From: Dioscorea cayenensis subsp. rotundata
Lineage: Eukaryota; Streptophyta; Magnoliopsida; Dioscoreales; Dioscoreaceae
Assembly: GCF_009730915.1 (NCBI RefSeq)
Contig: NW_024086783.1
Span: 47,370-111,369 of the forward strand
Length of the DNA stretch: 64,000 nt
Direction: 5' to 3'
A program made the position numbers and the translations under genes. The notes beneath the pieces are model-generated. The model was not told the origin of the DNA, ran no database searches, and was given only the letters and a program-made list of their open reading frames with translations. This document shows, one piece after another, positions 1 to 11,777 of the stretch (position 1 is the first letter of the stretch; each line of letters begins with the position of its first letter).

Positions 1-191
1 TATAGTGAAGTTTTGTATTAATTTTATGAATGTGGTTGACGTTGAGTGACCGCGTAAATTTTTTATCTTTATTTCACTTTCACTTTCTTTTTTTTCATTT
101 TATCATTTCACTTGTATTTTTTTAGAGGTTTTACTGTAACACATGAATTATGTATAAATTAAATTATAAAAAAATTTACATGATTAAGCAT

Positions 192-227
<36 letters not shown>

Positions 228-1371
228 CCTGTTTTGTTTTGGCATATTTTATGGTCACTTAAATATATGTATTATTTAGAATATAGACTCAAAGTTTTTA
301 TATATACTAGTAAAAAAATGATTAATAACTATGAATGGTAATTTTTTTCCCTATGTAAATTGGCTTTTTGAGTGAATTTGATTATTTGTACAAGAAATTA
401 TAACAACTTAATTTTCTTTATTTGCTTCTTTCACATTTTCTGCATTTGATTGCTAATTATATACTTAGAAGTTAGAAGTGATTAATTAATTACCAACTAA
501 GCTAAAAAAAAAATTCTCTCTTTCTCTTTCTCTCTCATTATAAATATCAATGTAAATAAATAATATAAGGTACATCATGATAACAATAAACACATGCAAG
601 TAATTAATTAGTACTATCAACTAACAAAAGGTACCTACCAAACATTAGCAACAACCATGGCAAAACAACACCAAGACAGAGACAATAAAACTAAAATAAT
701 AAATTCAAAGAGCAAGAACAAAACATGATGAATCATTAAACAAAAGGACAATACAACAAGAACAAAACATGTTACCAAGAAGTTCATATATATGATTTAT
801 CAAACAAAAGCACAATACTACAAGAACAAAACATGTAGCAAGAAGTTGATATATATAACACACACATTCCATCATCAAGTGGCGTCCAATTGTCATTGGA
901 TAATTCATAACAGTAATGAATAATACCAAACAGTGTTCTACAGAATTACACCAAAAAAAAAAAACTATATAAACAAGAGTGTTAGGTAACAATAATGAAT
1001 AATACCAAACAGTATTCTAAAAAATTACACAAAAAGAAACTATATAAACAAGAGAGTGTTACGTAATTTACATAACATCTATATAAATAATAACCGTTGA
1101 ATCATCATCCAACATCCAACGATTATAAAAACATATTTTTGGTTTTAAGTCATTTGCGTATATAGACAAATTACTTATATATAATATACATATTGTGCAT
1201 TCAAATAAGTATAAAAAATAAACCATGTGAGCAAAAACTTCAATTAATATATATATATATATACACACAGAGAAAGACCATGCATGCATGCTAATTAGTG
1301 ATGATTAAGATGGTTGTCTAGAAGCTAAGTTAGTCAACATGGTTGACCAAGGAGTTTGCTAAAGCCATCTT
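1..1371. other. AT-rich non-coding DNA with short tandem duplications
   Basis: No coding region is supported. A CA/TA microsatellite sits near 191-226. Two local duplications are visible: a unit of about 65 bp beginning with aagaacaaaacatg is repeated near 714, 758 and 820, and a unit of about 85 bp beginning with taatgaataataccaaac is repeated near 914 and 992. The short open frames here are low-complexity, lysine-, isoleucine- or tyrosine-rich translations of TA repeats. Confidence 0.6.
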
Positions 1372-1632
1372 AATTATCCTCTCTATTATTTTTTTTTTGG
1401 GAAGAGGAGCGGGGCGAACCCACTAGAGACCCAGGGGACGTCGCATGCCTCGGTGAAACAAGTGGGGGACGAGTGCTGCTCACGTGGGCACCGAACCACT
1501 GCGACACAACCACTATTTACAACTCTCGAACGCCTCACCGTAGAATCGAACTCTTACTCACTCGGTGAGACTCATCGATGACCTGCACTCAAATGAGTCC
1601 ACATGTCGTTGGCAATTATCCTCTCTATTATT
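1372..1632 (-). mobile_element. tRNA-derived SINE, copy 1, with perfect 19-bp target duplication
   Basis: The body (1391-1613) is flanked by an exact 19-bp direct repeat (1372-1390 and 1614-1632, aattatcctctctattatt), the signature of a retroposed insertion. Read on the minus strand, the head near 1530-1610 holds a box-B-like pol III motif (agttcgattct) and the far end closes with an A-rich tail (T-run on the plus strand at 1389-1398). It is clearly related along its length to the copy at 25505-25723. The structure is that of a tRNA-related SINE; I cannot assign it to a named family. Confidence 0.8.
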
Positions 1633-3986
1633 GACAGCAAGAGGGGAAGAGGCAAACAAACACATATATATTCATAGTTTCAATCATAAAGTCAACCGCG
1701 TGTTATGCAGTATAGTGTTAGGAGTCTTTCTTATAAAGTTTAGCTTTTATATACTAAAGAGTACAAGAGCATTATTACAAGCATAAATAAAAACATGTTG
1801 AAATATGCCAGCAAGAAATTTAGAGAAACCTTGCATGTATATATGCATGTTGTGCTATCAAACGTAGAACAAAAATTAAATAAACCGTGCATGCTACCAA
1901 TAATTAAGTTCATGAATTTATATATATATATATTAATTGATGAGCAAGATGGTGTTCTAGAAGCTAAGTTAATCAACATGGTTGACTGAGGAGTTTCAGA
2001 ATTAAGAACCTTCTCATTTATGAAATTTCAGTCACGGAGTCAATGAAAGATACATTCCGCGTTATGTAGTTTAGTGTTCATTGATTATTGTAGTTCTCAT
2101 AAATTTTAATATATATATATATATATATAAAATATATATAAAGGAGGTCACATTATCCGTAGCGGTCTAAAGACATGCTATATAAAATTGTTGTTAAATT
2201 TGTGCACAATGTCAAACATTACTTAACGTAGTATTTAATATTTTTTTTAACACTATCGAAGTTAGCACAATTATTGTTAAGTGTGCACATCACCCTTACA
2301 AATAGCAATCGATAATATAATTTAATGGCTGCCATCCATTAAATGTCATAAGATTTACAATATGTCATTGAATATTTTATTACAATATTTCATAATTAAG
2401 TTTATATTAGATAATGAATATTAATTAATTTTTTTAATTAAATAAATATTTGATCTTAAATTTTATTTTATTTTAAATTTAAAATTGTTCAAAATTGTAA
2501 ATGTAAGGGTATTTTGAAAAATTTATTAGAACATTACCAAGTTGATTACAATGCATGTAATATGAGTTCTCAACCAAACATAGTTTTCATAAATTATCAC
2601 AATATTCTTAGACATCTAACATTTCCGATTTTATTACCACGATAAATTTGTTACATGATAATATATCATTACCGTAAACCAAACGACATTAGTTTGAGAT
2701 AAACATCAAAATATATGTCGGATCACGGGAGATATTTTGTTTGGAAAAAAGCAACTGAGAAGCCCATGTCTTTTTCTTTGAAGAGAATGCAAATATCAAA
2801 TGTCCTACTTGACATACAAACAAACGTTGAAACTTCAAAAGAAAAATAAATAAATACATAATATTTCCATTTGAACATTAATTCTAAGTCTTTGTCTCCA
2901 TCTCCAAGCGGCCATGAAAAGCATCATTTTTACATGAAATTTGTTAGTATATATATAACTTTGGGAATCTCACACGGATTTAGAGAATATATATATATAT
3001 ACACATATATTTGACTTAAATTAAATTTGATCATGAAAAAAATCGAGGGATTAATTTACACATTTCTTTATTAAAATGAATACAAGTCATTTTAAAACAA
3101 TACTCTATTCTTCAGAATATAAACATGACTCTTTTCATTTTTACATACAATTAACTTAAAATACTGAAAATTATTTTAATATTTTTTAAATAATTTGTAT
3201 TTTGAAATAGAGGAAGTAATATGATTATTATTAAAGTTTTAAAGAAAAAATATATATTTTTGAAAATAATATGAATTTATGTATATTTAATTTAGGAATA
3301 TATATTTGACTTAAATTAGATTTTTAGTATGAAATGAGTGAAACTTGTATAAATTATACTTACAACAAAGATATAATGGATATATATATATATATATACT
3401 GTTTGGGAGAATAGAAGTTTGAATTAAATTAAATTTGAGCATGAAGTAAGTCAAAATTGTACAGATTCCACAAATTTGGCTATAAGAAAATTGAAACAAA
3501 AAACGTTAAACACAATCAAAATATGAAAAACCAATTCAACAATTATTATTATTATTATTATTATTTTGAAGCAGCCCCAAAGCTAGCTAAATTATCATCC
3601 CTTAAACCTTTTATATATATATATATATATATTATTGAGAAAATGATCTATCAGTCCCTGTTTCTATCTCTCCCAATCAATCCCTTTATACGTTTTTATA
3701 CCTTTTTCAATTTGGGGTTTTTTTCCGACTCAATCATTGTCATCTTTAAAAATTTTTAAATACCCAAAATACTCTTATATTTACAAGTAATGTAGTGTTG
3801 AAAACATCTAAACCCACATCTTAGTAATACAGTGTTTGATATATTCAACCCTACATCTATCAGTGCTATAGTATAGGGAAAAGCTAACCCAACCCACTTG
3901 AGAATTTATTGCACCAAGGGTGCTAGCGCGGAGGCTCCGTTGCTAAGTTAAAAGGTAATTATATTATTTGACATTAATTTTTATTA

Positions 3987-4017
<31 letters not shown>

Positions 4018-5869
4018 TTTTTTATAAAGAGAAGTGGTAATACTATTTTTTTTAAAGACATTTTATTTAAACGTTTGATTTTTATCCAACAGTTATTTAT
4101 TTATATAAGTATTGTATATATATTTTTTTATTCTCGTTTATTGTATGACACTGTAAAATATGTTTTGCACTATTTATGATGATCATAGCCGCTGTAAACA
4201 TCTCTAGATTACTTGTCCTCAACTATAAAAAAAGACATTAAAGAGTGCATAATAAATAATGTTTATGAGATAAAGCAAAAACACATTAACAGAACAGTGA
4301 CTCCATAGACTTGTTACGGTTGTGGCGTTATGTAAATAATAATGAGAAAAAAAAAATGGGAGAAGATATATATATATACCATTTTCATAGTGGTTAGATG
4401 TTAGACATGGACAGTAATTGGTTATGTTTAATTTTCATGGCATTTAATTCTATTGAAGATATAAATAAAATTTTCAAGATAAAGATATTTTTATTCATTA
4501 AAATTATTTATTTCCATTGATATACACATTTTTTAAAATAATTTTTTTTTAAAATAATATTGATAGAACTTTTAAATAAAACAAATAATTTGAAAAATTA
4601 AAATAAATGTAAACACGATCTTCCTAATCTTCTGATTCAAATAATTAGAAAAAGAAATTAGTATGATAGAATTACGATTGATCTTTTTCTTTTTTTAATG
4701 TATCTGTTAACTGTCAGAATTTCTGAAGATAGTTGAACATTAAAGTGTCATCAAGTTGATACTTTGAGCAATGATTTTGTTGATAAACATTGCATGTAAA
4801 CTCAATCCAATTATGAGTGATAAGCCAATGTCACATGATCTTATCTTTCTAATCTGCTAATTCAAATCATTTAATCATGACATATATACACACCGCAGAA
4901 AAGAAATTTGTATCATAGAGTTAAATTGATCTTTTATAAATATATATATATATATATATTTGACGTCTAGTCGTCTACGTCAACTGCAGATGTTTGCAGT
5001 TGAACACAGTACCAATTACGGTGCTACATTTTTCATAACATTATTTATAAGCATAATAAAATTATTGAATGAATAGAGCATAAACGTTGGATTGAAATCC
5101 AACGGTTGAGAGCAACTTTCGTAGATTTTAAATCCACGATCATATTCAGGTGATCCATCCTCATATATCTTATGATTGTTGGGGAATTTCTAAGGACAGT
5201 TAAAAAAGAATCATCAACTTGATACTTTCAACAATGGTTTTGTTGATAAACATTGTATGTAAAATTGGTCAAATTATGAGAAATAAACCAATGTTGCAAC
5301 TTCCAAATGCACCGAGAATTATATTTTTCAAGCCTCAGCACATACAACTGGTTCGCAATTCGAATTTGCAAGCAGAGGTGTGACAAGTGCTTGAATTTGA
5401 AGAATGGGCATGATTGATCATGAAAATACGATATAGGAAACAAATAACAAAAGTTCTACTTCCCGACGTCGAAAAACTACATTCAGATTTCTCTGTTCAA
5501 TTTACCTTTCATCTCAATCCATTTCTCACAACAAAACAAGTGATCAACATTGTTAATATCTCCAAAGCATATGTGCATTACATTGTAGGCAATCAATTGT
5601 TTAACTAGATGATAACAATCTCTAGATTTTAAAATCAGATAACTCTAGTTCCATAGAAACATGGAAATTTTATATGTTTGAAAATAATCAGCACAAGTTC
5701 AGAAATATGACTACTAGTACTGATCATTGAAGCAAAATAATGTGCTGAAACATATGCATCATGTATAGATTTCAAGTTGTGATTGTAAATAATAATAACA
5801 ATAATTTTCTGTTTCTTCATCAAGTATTAAACAATAGAAACAATCAGTTGAAGTATTTGGAGAAAAGAA
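1633..5869. other. AT-rich intergenic DNA with diverged direct repeats
   Basis: No gene seen. Segment 1790-2110 is a diverged copy of about 1180-1740: shared pieces include agaagctaagtta, caacatggttgac and a cgcgttatg block, and SINE copy 1 interrupts the first copy. A second duplication has units near 4616 and 4838 and a partial third near 5173; the shared text includes ttgttgataaacattg. TA-dinucleotide runs occur near 2111, 3995 and 4940. The 3457-3759 frame is built on TTA and TA repeats and is not a gene. Confidence 0.55.
3103..3216. mobile_element. Possible short Stowaway-like MITE
   Basis: The ends are imperfect inverted repeats: ctctattcttcagaata at the left, and at the right aaatagaggaag, which reads cttcctctatttcaaaata on the other strand. 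Both sit beside TA (3101-3102 and 3217-3218), as expected for Stowaway insertion. It is only about 114 bp and diverged, so this is tentative. Confidence 0.4.
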
Positions 5870-7381
5870 TTAAGAAATCCTCACCACCATCTTGTTCTTC
5901 TTTCCAGCTGATAATAATAGTAACTTGCCATCAATTACATCATCAGACTCGATAATCTTATCCTCATTATCAACTCTTTGATTGTTCAAATAAAGCCCGC
6001 CTTGTTTCAACAACCGTCTCGCCGCAGACTTGCTGCTCAACAAACCGGTCGAGACCGAAAGATCAACCAAAGTAGAATTCAACACTTGATTACATGCCAA
6101 AGAACAAGATGGCACATCCTCTGCAATCCCTTCAATTGTTGCAGCATCCAACTTAGTCTCAGCCCCGGGCCTCAATGCTTCGGTTGCCTTCAATGCCTCG
6201 ACAAGCCCTTCATCGCCGTGAACAAACCGTGTTACCTCCTCTGCAAGCCTTCTCTGAACTAAATTTGGAACATAACCAGGTTTCTTCATCTCATCTTCCA
6301 ACTCCTTGATCTCATCCATGCTCAAAAAGGTCAAGATCTTCATAAACCTCACAACATCAACATCCGGGACCGAAAAGAAGTACTGATAGAACTTGTAAGG
6401 CGACAGCATTGCCGGAGACAACCAAATGGCACCACCTTCCGACTTCCCGAACTTAGTCCCATCACTCTTCAACAGAAGAGGAAATGTGAGTCCATAAGCT
6501 CCTTCAACCTGCAATACCTTCCGAATAAGCTCGGTTCCGGCAGTTATATTCCCCCATTGATCACTTCCACCAATCTGAACATTCACATCCATGTTCTTGA
6601 ACAGATACAAGAAATCATAGCCCTGCAACAACTGATAAGTGAATTCAGTGTAGCTCATCCCTTCTTCAGACATCAACCTCTTCTTGACACTCTCTTTGGC
6701 AATCATTGTACCAACCCTGGCGAATCTCCCAACTTCTCGGAGGAAATCCAACAAGCTTATGTCTTTCCACCAATCATAATTGTTCAAGATAACAAAGGTG
6801 GGATTTTTATCACTAGAAACTCCATTTTCCCCCAGTCCATCCACCAAGTTGGGGTCTTTTCCTCTGCCCAGGATTTTGGAAATCAAAGCGCTGATCCCAG
6901 AGCAGTTCTTCTCTAGGGTTTGGAGGTCGAGTTCGGGCCGCTCAAGGCTCTTCCCCGAGGGGTCGCCGACGCGGCCGGTAGCGCCGCCGATCAAAGCTAC
7001 GACGCGGTGGCCGCAGCGCTGGAACCAGGAGAGGACGATGATGGCCAATAGGTTCCCAAGGTGCAAGCTTTCAGCTGTTGGATCGAAGCCACAATATACT
7101 TTGAGATTCGAGGTAGAAGCCACTGACCTGAGATTCTCACTGGTGATGGCGTCCAAGAGGCCGCGTTCCTCAAGGACTTCGATGACGTTCGCTGTAGAAA
7201 CGGGAAGTGACGAGATGGTGGCCGGAGAAGAGAAGGAGGAGGAGGAGAAGCAGCAGCAGCAGCGACGAGAGAAGAAGGTGAGGCGTTTGTGAGGATGGAT
7301 GAAGGATCTAGAAAGGTATACAAGCTTGGGGCTGGAGAGCAAGAAGGTTCTAGAAGCCGCCACCGCCGCTGCCGCCGCCAT
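5870..7381 (-). CDS. Tyrosine--tRNA ligase, chloroplast/mitochondrial
   Basis: Charges organellar tRNA-Tyr with tyrosine for plastid and mitochondrial translation. It is a single uninterrupted frame of 503 residues. Residues 1-60 are rich in Ala, Ser, Arg and Cys and look like an organelle-targeting presequence. The class I aminoacyl-tRNA synthetase core follows, with the HIGH-type motif as HLGN (107-110), a GGSDQWGN binding motif (271-278) and the KMSKS-type loop as KFGKS (310-314). An S4-like RNA-binding domain occupies about 437-495. The bacterial-type layout fits the plant organellar enzyme (I believe the Arabidopsis counterpart is EMB2768) rather than the cytosolic one. The ATG at 7381 is chosen because it opens the presequence; an upstream ATG at 7512 is in another frame. 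It is divergent from the PORR gene and shares its upstream region. Confidence 0.95.
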   Translation of the reverse strand: MAAAAAVAASRTFLLSSPKLVYLSRSFIHPHKRLTFFSRRCCCCFSSSSFSSPATISSLPVSTANVIEVLEERGLLDAITSENLRSVASTSNLKVYCGFDPTAESLHLGNLLAIIVLSWFQRCGHRVVALIGGATGRVGDPSGKSLERPELDLQTLEKNCSGISALISKILGRGKDPNLVDGLGENGVSSDKNPTFVILNNYDWWKDISLLDFLREVGRFARVGTMIAKESVKKRLMSEEGMSYTEFTYQLLQGYDFLYLFKNMDVNVQIGGSDQWGNITAGTELIRKVLQVEGAYGLTFPLLLKSDGTKFGKSEGGAIWLSPAMLSPYKFYQYFFSVPDVDVVRFMKILTFLSMDEIKELEDEMKKPGYVPNLVQRRLAEEVTRFVHGDEGLVEALKATEALRPGAETKLDAATIEGIAEDVPSCSLACNQVLNSTLVDLSVSTGLLSSKSAARRLLKQGGLYLNNQRVDNEDKIIESDDVIDGKLLLLSAGKKNKMVVRIS

Positions 7382-7624
7382 TGGAGCACCGCCAAAAGCT
7401 CGAGCTTGGTGCTGCTATGGAGGCTCTCTTGGCCTCCGGCTTTCTCAGATAGGATGAATGAATTGACGGTTTTGCCCCTGATCTCCGGATCCCTTATCGG
7501 ATCTCCATCCAATACTTTATCGGATCCTTTGTTCGACCCGATCCGATAAGAACAAAACCCTTTCTTCCTTTCCTCTCTCTCTCTCTGGTGTTTGAGCGCT
7601 CTGTGAAGAGCTTCGGTTTGGAAG
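7382..7624. promoter_or_regulatory. Divergent promoter region between TyrRS and PORR genes
   Basis: Only about 240 bp separate the TyrRS start from the putative first-exon end of the PORR transcript (donor aag|gtgagt at 7624/7625). The 10-mer ttatcggatc occurs three times within 60 bp: 7494-7503 and 7517-7526 forward, and 7540-7549 inverted. The inverted copy contains GATAAG. A CT-rich leader (7561-7590) follows on the plus side. No clear TATA box is visible. A shared control region for two organelle-expression genes is an inference. Confidence 0.55.
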
Positions 7625-8712
7625 GTGAGTTCTTCTTCTTTTAATTAATGATTTGTTTCTCGAGCACTATCGATTCATTATTCCAGTTTAAATTCTTGGA
7701 TTAGGTTTTTTTTCATGATTAGTATATGATTTTCCTTGATAGTAATGACCCATGATCCCAGAACAAGTCCCGCATGCTTGATCAAAATCAAGTTTTGATG
7801 CAAAATATAGCTCCAAAATGTGATTTTGTTTTGAAATATACTCTTGTGGGCTGTAGAATTGACAGATTATTTTGGTTTTGAGGAGAAGATTAGCATTGCA
7901 TTTTCTACCTCTAAATTTGTTCTCAAAATTCCCCCATTTTTGTTTCTCTTTGTATGTTGAAAATTATTCAAAACTATCTGAGCAAGTTTGAATTCAAAGG
8001 GCAAAGTTGTGTATTGAGTTGTGTGAGGATGAACTCGTAGTGATATTGCACATGACAACGAAATTCTCGTCTGTCCCCCTCTTGTAACTTATGTTTGAAG
8101 AATGTACCAAATAAAGGAGGGTTTCAAACTATAGTTTTGGAAATATTTATTCAGCATTAACTGTTTAATGCTTTGTTCTTAATAGCCACTAATCTCAATA
8201 AGTTTAGATTGGAATAGGCGTCGTATTGCCTTTGTTCTGCTTACCTTTTCCCTTCAATTTACTTTATTTATATGCACATACAATGAAGGTTGTATGAGAA
8301 TGATATTTTAAATTTGAATATATGTGTTAAGAATTGTGTGGGAATGAACTCCTAATGATATATATCTGATAAGGATTAAAATTTGTTTGTTTTGTTCTTT
8401 GCATTTTGAGACTGGACTTTTATTTTACTGCTATGAATTACTGTGAGGTTTATGATCTAGAGATCAAAACCAAAAGCCCTTTCTTCTTGAAGGTTGAACT
8501 TTCTGGCACTAGTAATATTGTGATTTTTGAGGTTTTTGTCACTTACGATTCTTAACCGTTATCCTTGTTCATTGCCCATATCATTGGCATTGTAGATTTG
8601 ATAAAAGATACCAAAATTTTGGATCATTTCTTTTGATTTGGCATGTAAATCAAACATAGTTGGTGTATGCTGACTTGGATAACTCTTTTATTTATGGATG
8701 AAGGTTAGTTTA
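7625..8712 (+). other. Probable 5'-UTR intron of the PORR gene
   Basis: A strong donor (gtgagt at 7625) follows a CT-rich leader, and several acceptors (for example gtttag ending near 8712) lie just upstream of the PORR start codon. The intervening 1.1 kb is T-rich and has no open frame worth noting, as expected for a plant leader intron. The exact acceptor cannot be fixed by eye. Confidence 0.5.
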
Positions 8713-8734
8713 GCTTGTGCTCAGAGCTTTAGCG

Positions 8735-10159
8735 ATGGTAGCTACTTGTCTTCGCAATGTTGCTGCTCTGACGGGTCGAGTTCAGAGAAACATTGGAATA
8801 CCTGCTATTGGTGAAATATCTGGATTTTTTATGGGAGAAAGGAATCAATCAATTTTCACTTGCCTGTTCCAGGCCAATCAGAAACGCTTGATGACCAGAA
8901 GCAGAAGAGTGCAAGACAGGAGTAAGCTGAAAAGGATCCATGATCTTGAGATAGCAACAGAACGGTGGAAAGTAGTATCGAAACTGCTGGCCATGATGGA
9001 AATTCTCAAAAAAGAACCCGAGCAAATAGTACCACTAAGAAGATTAGAACAGTATCGTCAGCAAATTAATTTGAAAAAGCCACATAAAGTTTCAGACTTC
9101 ATACGCAAGTCCCCCAAGATTTTTGAATTATATCGGGACAAGAATGGGGTTGTCTGGTGTGGGCTTACAAAGCGTGCTGAACATCTTGTAGAGGAAGAGA
9201 CTCGGCTTTTGGAAGAGCACACGGAAAAGGTGGTTGAGTATGTGACTAGATTCTTGATGATGTCCATAGATAAAAGGCTGCCTGTGGACAAGATTGCGCA
9301 TTTTAGGCGGGACTTGGGTCTTCCTTATGATTTCAGGAACAAATGGATCCATATGTTTCCGGAGCATTTTAGGGTTATAAAAATAGACGATGTTGAATAC
9401 TTGGAGCTAACATCTTGGAATCCTTCTTGGGCAGTAACAGAGTTGGAGAAGAAATCGGTTGCCGGGGCAAGTTCCGAGTTTCACTCTCCAGGAATACTCA
9501 CCCTTCCATTTCCAATGAAGTTCCCTCCGAACTTCAAGAAGATTTTTAGAGATGGTGGAAGAATAGAACACTTTCAAAAGAGGCCTTATCTATCTCCTTA
9601 TGCTGACGCACGAGATCTCAGCCCCGGGTCGCAAGAATTTGATAAGAGAGCGATTGCGGTTATGCATGAGATATTGAGCTTTACACTTGAAAAGCGGCTT
9701 GTTACTGATTTTCTCACACACTTCCGCTGGGAATTTGTGATGCCGCAGAAACTGATGAGGCTTTTTTTGAAGCATTATGGCATATTTTATGTTTCTGAAA
9801 GAGGAAAAAGATTAAGCGTCTTCCTTTCCGAAGCATATGAAGGTTGTGAGTTGATTGAGAAAAGTCCTTTGGTGCTCTGGAAGGAAAAAATTTTAAGATT
9901 AACAGGTTACCGTGGGAGACGAAAAAAGATTGGGAAGTTTAATGAGTTCTCTTACGATGATGAAGAAGAAGAAGAACAAGAAGATGAAGAAGAAGAAGAC
10001 ATTCTGTTCGGCGATAATGATGATTCTGAAAGTACCTTGGAGTTTGAGGATGGCGAGAGTACTGATGCCCTCGAAGATGATTGTCTTGCAGATGATTCTG
10101 AGATGGACATTGACAAGGTTGTGATGCATATGAGGGTCTCGACTCCACTTGAGGTGTGA
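8735..10159 (+). CDS. PORR domain protein (plant organelle RNA recognition)
   Basis: Predicted organellar RNA-binding protein of the PORR family (WTF1/RPD1/WTF9 type), whose studied members promote splicing of group II introns in plastids or mitochondria. The coding region is intronless: 474 residues from the ATG at 8735. The open frame extends 18 nt further upstream but with no ATG. Residues 1-50 are basic and Ser/Arg-containing, fitting a transit peptide. The PORR domain spans roughly 55-390, including the typical stretches SDFIRKSPKIFELYRD, MMSIDKRLPVDKIAHFRRDLG and FPEHFR. The C-terminus (about 410-465) is strongly acidic, with long Glu/Asp runs encoded by GAA/GAT repeats. Which organelle and which intron it serves cannot be told from sequence. 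Confidence 0.9.
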   Translation: MVATCLRNVAALTGRVQRNIGIPAIGEISGFFMGERNQSIFTCLFQANQKRLMTRSRRVQDRSKLKRIHDLEIATERWKVVSKLLAMMEILKKEPEQIVPLRRLEQYRQQINLKKPHKVSDFIRKSPKIFELYRDKNGVVWCGLTKRAEHLVEEETRLLEEHTEKVVEYVTRFLMMSIDKRLPVDKIAHFRRDLGLPYDFRNKWIHMFPEHFRVIKIDDVEYLELTSWNPSWAVTELEKKSVAGASSEFHSPGILTLPFPMKFPPNFKKIFRDGGRIEHFQKRPYLSPYADARDLSPGSQEFDKRAIAVMHEILSFTLEKRLVTDFLTHFRWEFVMPQKLMRLFLKHYGIFYVSERGKRLSVFLSEAYEGCELIEKSPLVLWKEKILRLTGYRGRRKKIGKFNEFSYDDEEEEEQEDEEEEDILFGDNDDSESTLEFEDGESTDALEDDCLADDSEMDIDKVVMHMRVSTPLEV

Positions 10160-11600
10160 GATTTTGTGCCGCAGAACTTTTTTTTTATACTTTGTGATAC
10201 CACATAATAAAAATTCATAGAATATCACTGAAATTATTGTCGATATCATTATAAATCTGCATGATATCAACTATAATCTGTCATTGCATTTTGCTGCATT
10301 CATCATTATTCAATGAAGCAATATAAATGATGTTCTGATCATCTGAATCTAATCAGGTTCTAATAGTTTTTCGATGAATGATGTATTAGTTCATAATTGT
10401 GCTACAATGTTGTGCCTAAAATCAACGATCGAATCTTCGAGTTATTTTTGCTACTTATTCTCACATTCTGTTCTTCGGAAGTTTCGTATATAGTTTGTTA
10501 GCAAATTGTACTCATTTCTTCAGCTTGTTCGACATATCTAGACGAAAAGAAAAAGATATGAATTTATCACCATCTTGCTCAATGCAAGGGTCCGTTCATA
10601 TACATGAGCACTGTTGAACAATGAACTTGTATACATGAGTAATTCTAAGCATGTTAGAGCTAGGTAGATGTGCTATTCTAGCAGACTGAACATGTTCAAT
10701 GAATTTGAACAAATTGGAAATTAACCAATTTAACCAAACTGACCAAATTGTTTTGGTAAATTTGAGTTGACAGTAATAATGTTAGCTTTGTTTTCATTCA
10801 ACTCAAGTAATTTATATATATATATATATATATTGTTGAAGATGAACAAGAAAAATTAGTGAGATTTTGCATACATTAACTGGCTTTCCACAAAGAATGT
10901 GAGCATTGGCAGAAAGATAAGCCTTACGGTACATCCCATTTTTCACTGTGTAACTATTCATATGCACAGTGCTATTGTTTACTGAACAGTGCAGGACTGT
11001 TGGATTGATTTTGTGTGTGTATATATATATATATATATATTAAGAATAAGAAGTTTTTATTGGAGTTGTTACTACTTGAAGTTATTTTTTTTTTAATTCT
11101 TTATACTGCATTTATTTTTTTTTAAAAAACTCTCTGATATGCTCTTTAGGCAAGTAGCAAATCATACTTATTTCTCAGCTTATTTGACAGATCTCGTTAA
11201 AAAAAAAGGTTAAATTTATCACCATTTTAATAATATTTATTTATGTTACAAAGTAGAGTTTTGATGAGTATAAAACAAATATTAAACTAATTTTTACGTT
11301 AATAAAAAAATTGTCACAAATTTATGTGTGTATGAACTATGAAGTACAATTTATAATTAAAAAGCAGTAAAAATTAGTTGGATAAAAATAATTGAAAATA
11401 AATACAAGTTGGACCCATTCACATCGTGTATTTGTCAATTTTACCACGTGGCAAGTTATTAAACCAATTGCACAGCATCATCCCTGTAAGAACACAAACA
11501 GCGAATCATTCCGTTATTTACGAAGTTTTAGATCATTGACTTTTTTTCTCAAAAACCCCTGACCTTTTCTTATTTATAATCGCACCGCTTTTGTTTCACA
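10160..11600. other. Intergenic DNA between PORR and KAS I
   Basis: AT-rich with TA microsatellites at about 10813-10834 and 11022-11040. It holds the 3' UTR of the PORR gene and the upstream region of KAS I. No open frame of interest was found. Confidence 0.6.
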
Positions 11601-11646
11601 ACACTTTTGCGAATCACCCCCTTTAAATATAACTATTTATATAAAG
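11444..11646 (+). promoter_or_regulatory. KAS I promoter elements: G-box and TATA box
   Basis: A perfect G-box, ccacgtgg, lies at 11444-11451 and a good TATA box, tatataaag, at 11638-11646. The TATA position predicts transcription start near 11670, inside a CT-repeat leader (11667-11684, more CT at 11716-11729). This argues against the in-frame upstream extension beginning at 11607 being translated. Confidence 0.6.
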
Positions 11647-11777
11647 CCCCCTCTTCTTCACACCTTATCTCTCTCTCTCTCTCGCCCATTTGCGAGAACT
11701 CGAGCTCTCTCAATCTCTCTCTCTCTCTCGCTTCTTCTCGGCGCCGAGATGCAAGCCCTACGCGCAGCTCCGACCCG

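Noticed and set aside
3640-3760. MITE terminus around cagtccctgtttctatct
   Set aside because: Resembles a transposon end but no matching inverted end was found nearby.
6997-7549. Open frames on both strands over the TyrRS N-terminus
   Set aside because: Shifted readings of the Ala/Ser/Arg-rich presequence; no conservation.
9899-10270. Several antisense and shifted frames opposite the end of the PORR gene
   Set aside because: They are shadows of the GAA/GAT acidic tract of the PORR C-terminus (Ser, Leu or Ile runs) and have no start context or family likeness.
11607-11777. In-frame upstream extension of KAS I
   Set aside because: The TATA box at 11638 and CT leader place transcription start downstream of 11607, and the extra residues do not look like a KAS I N-terminus.
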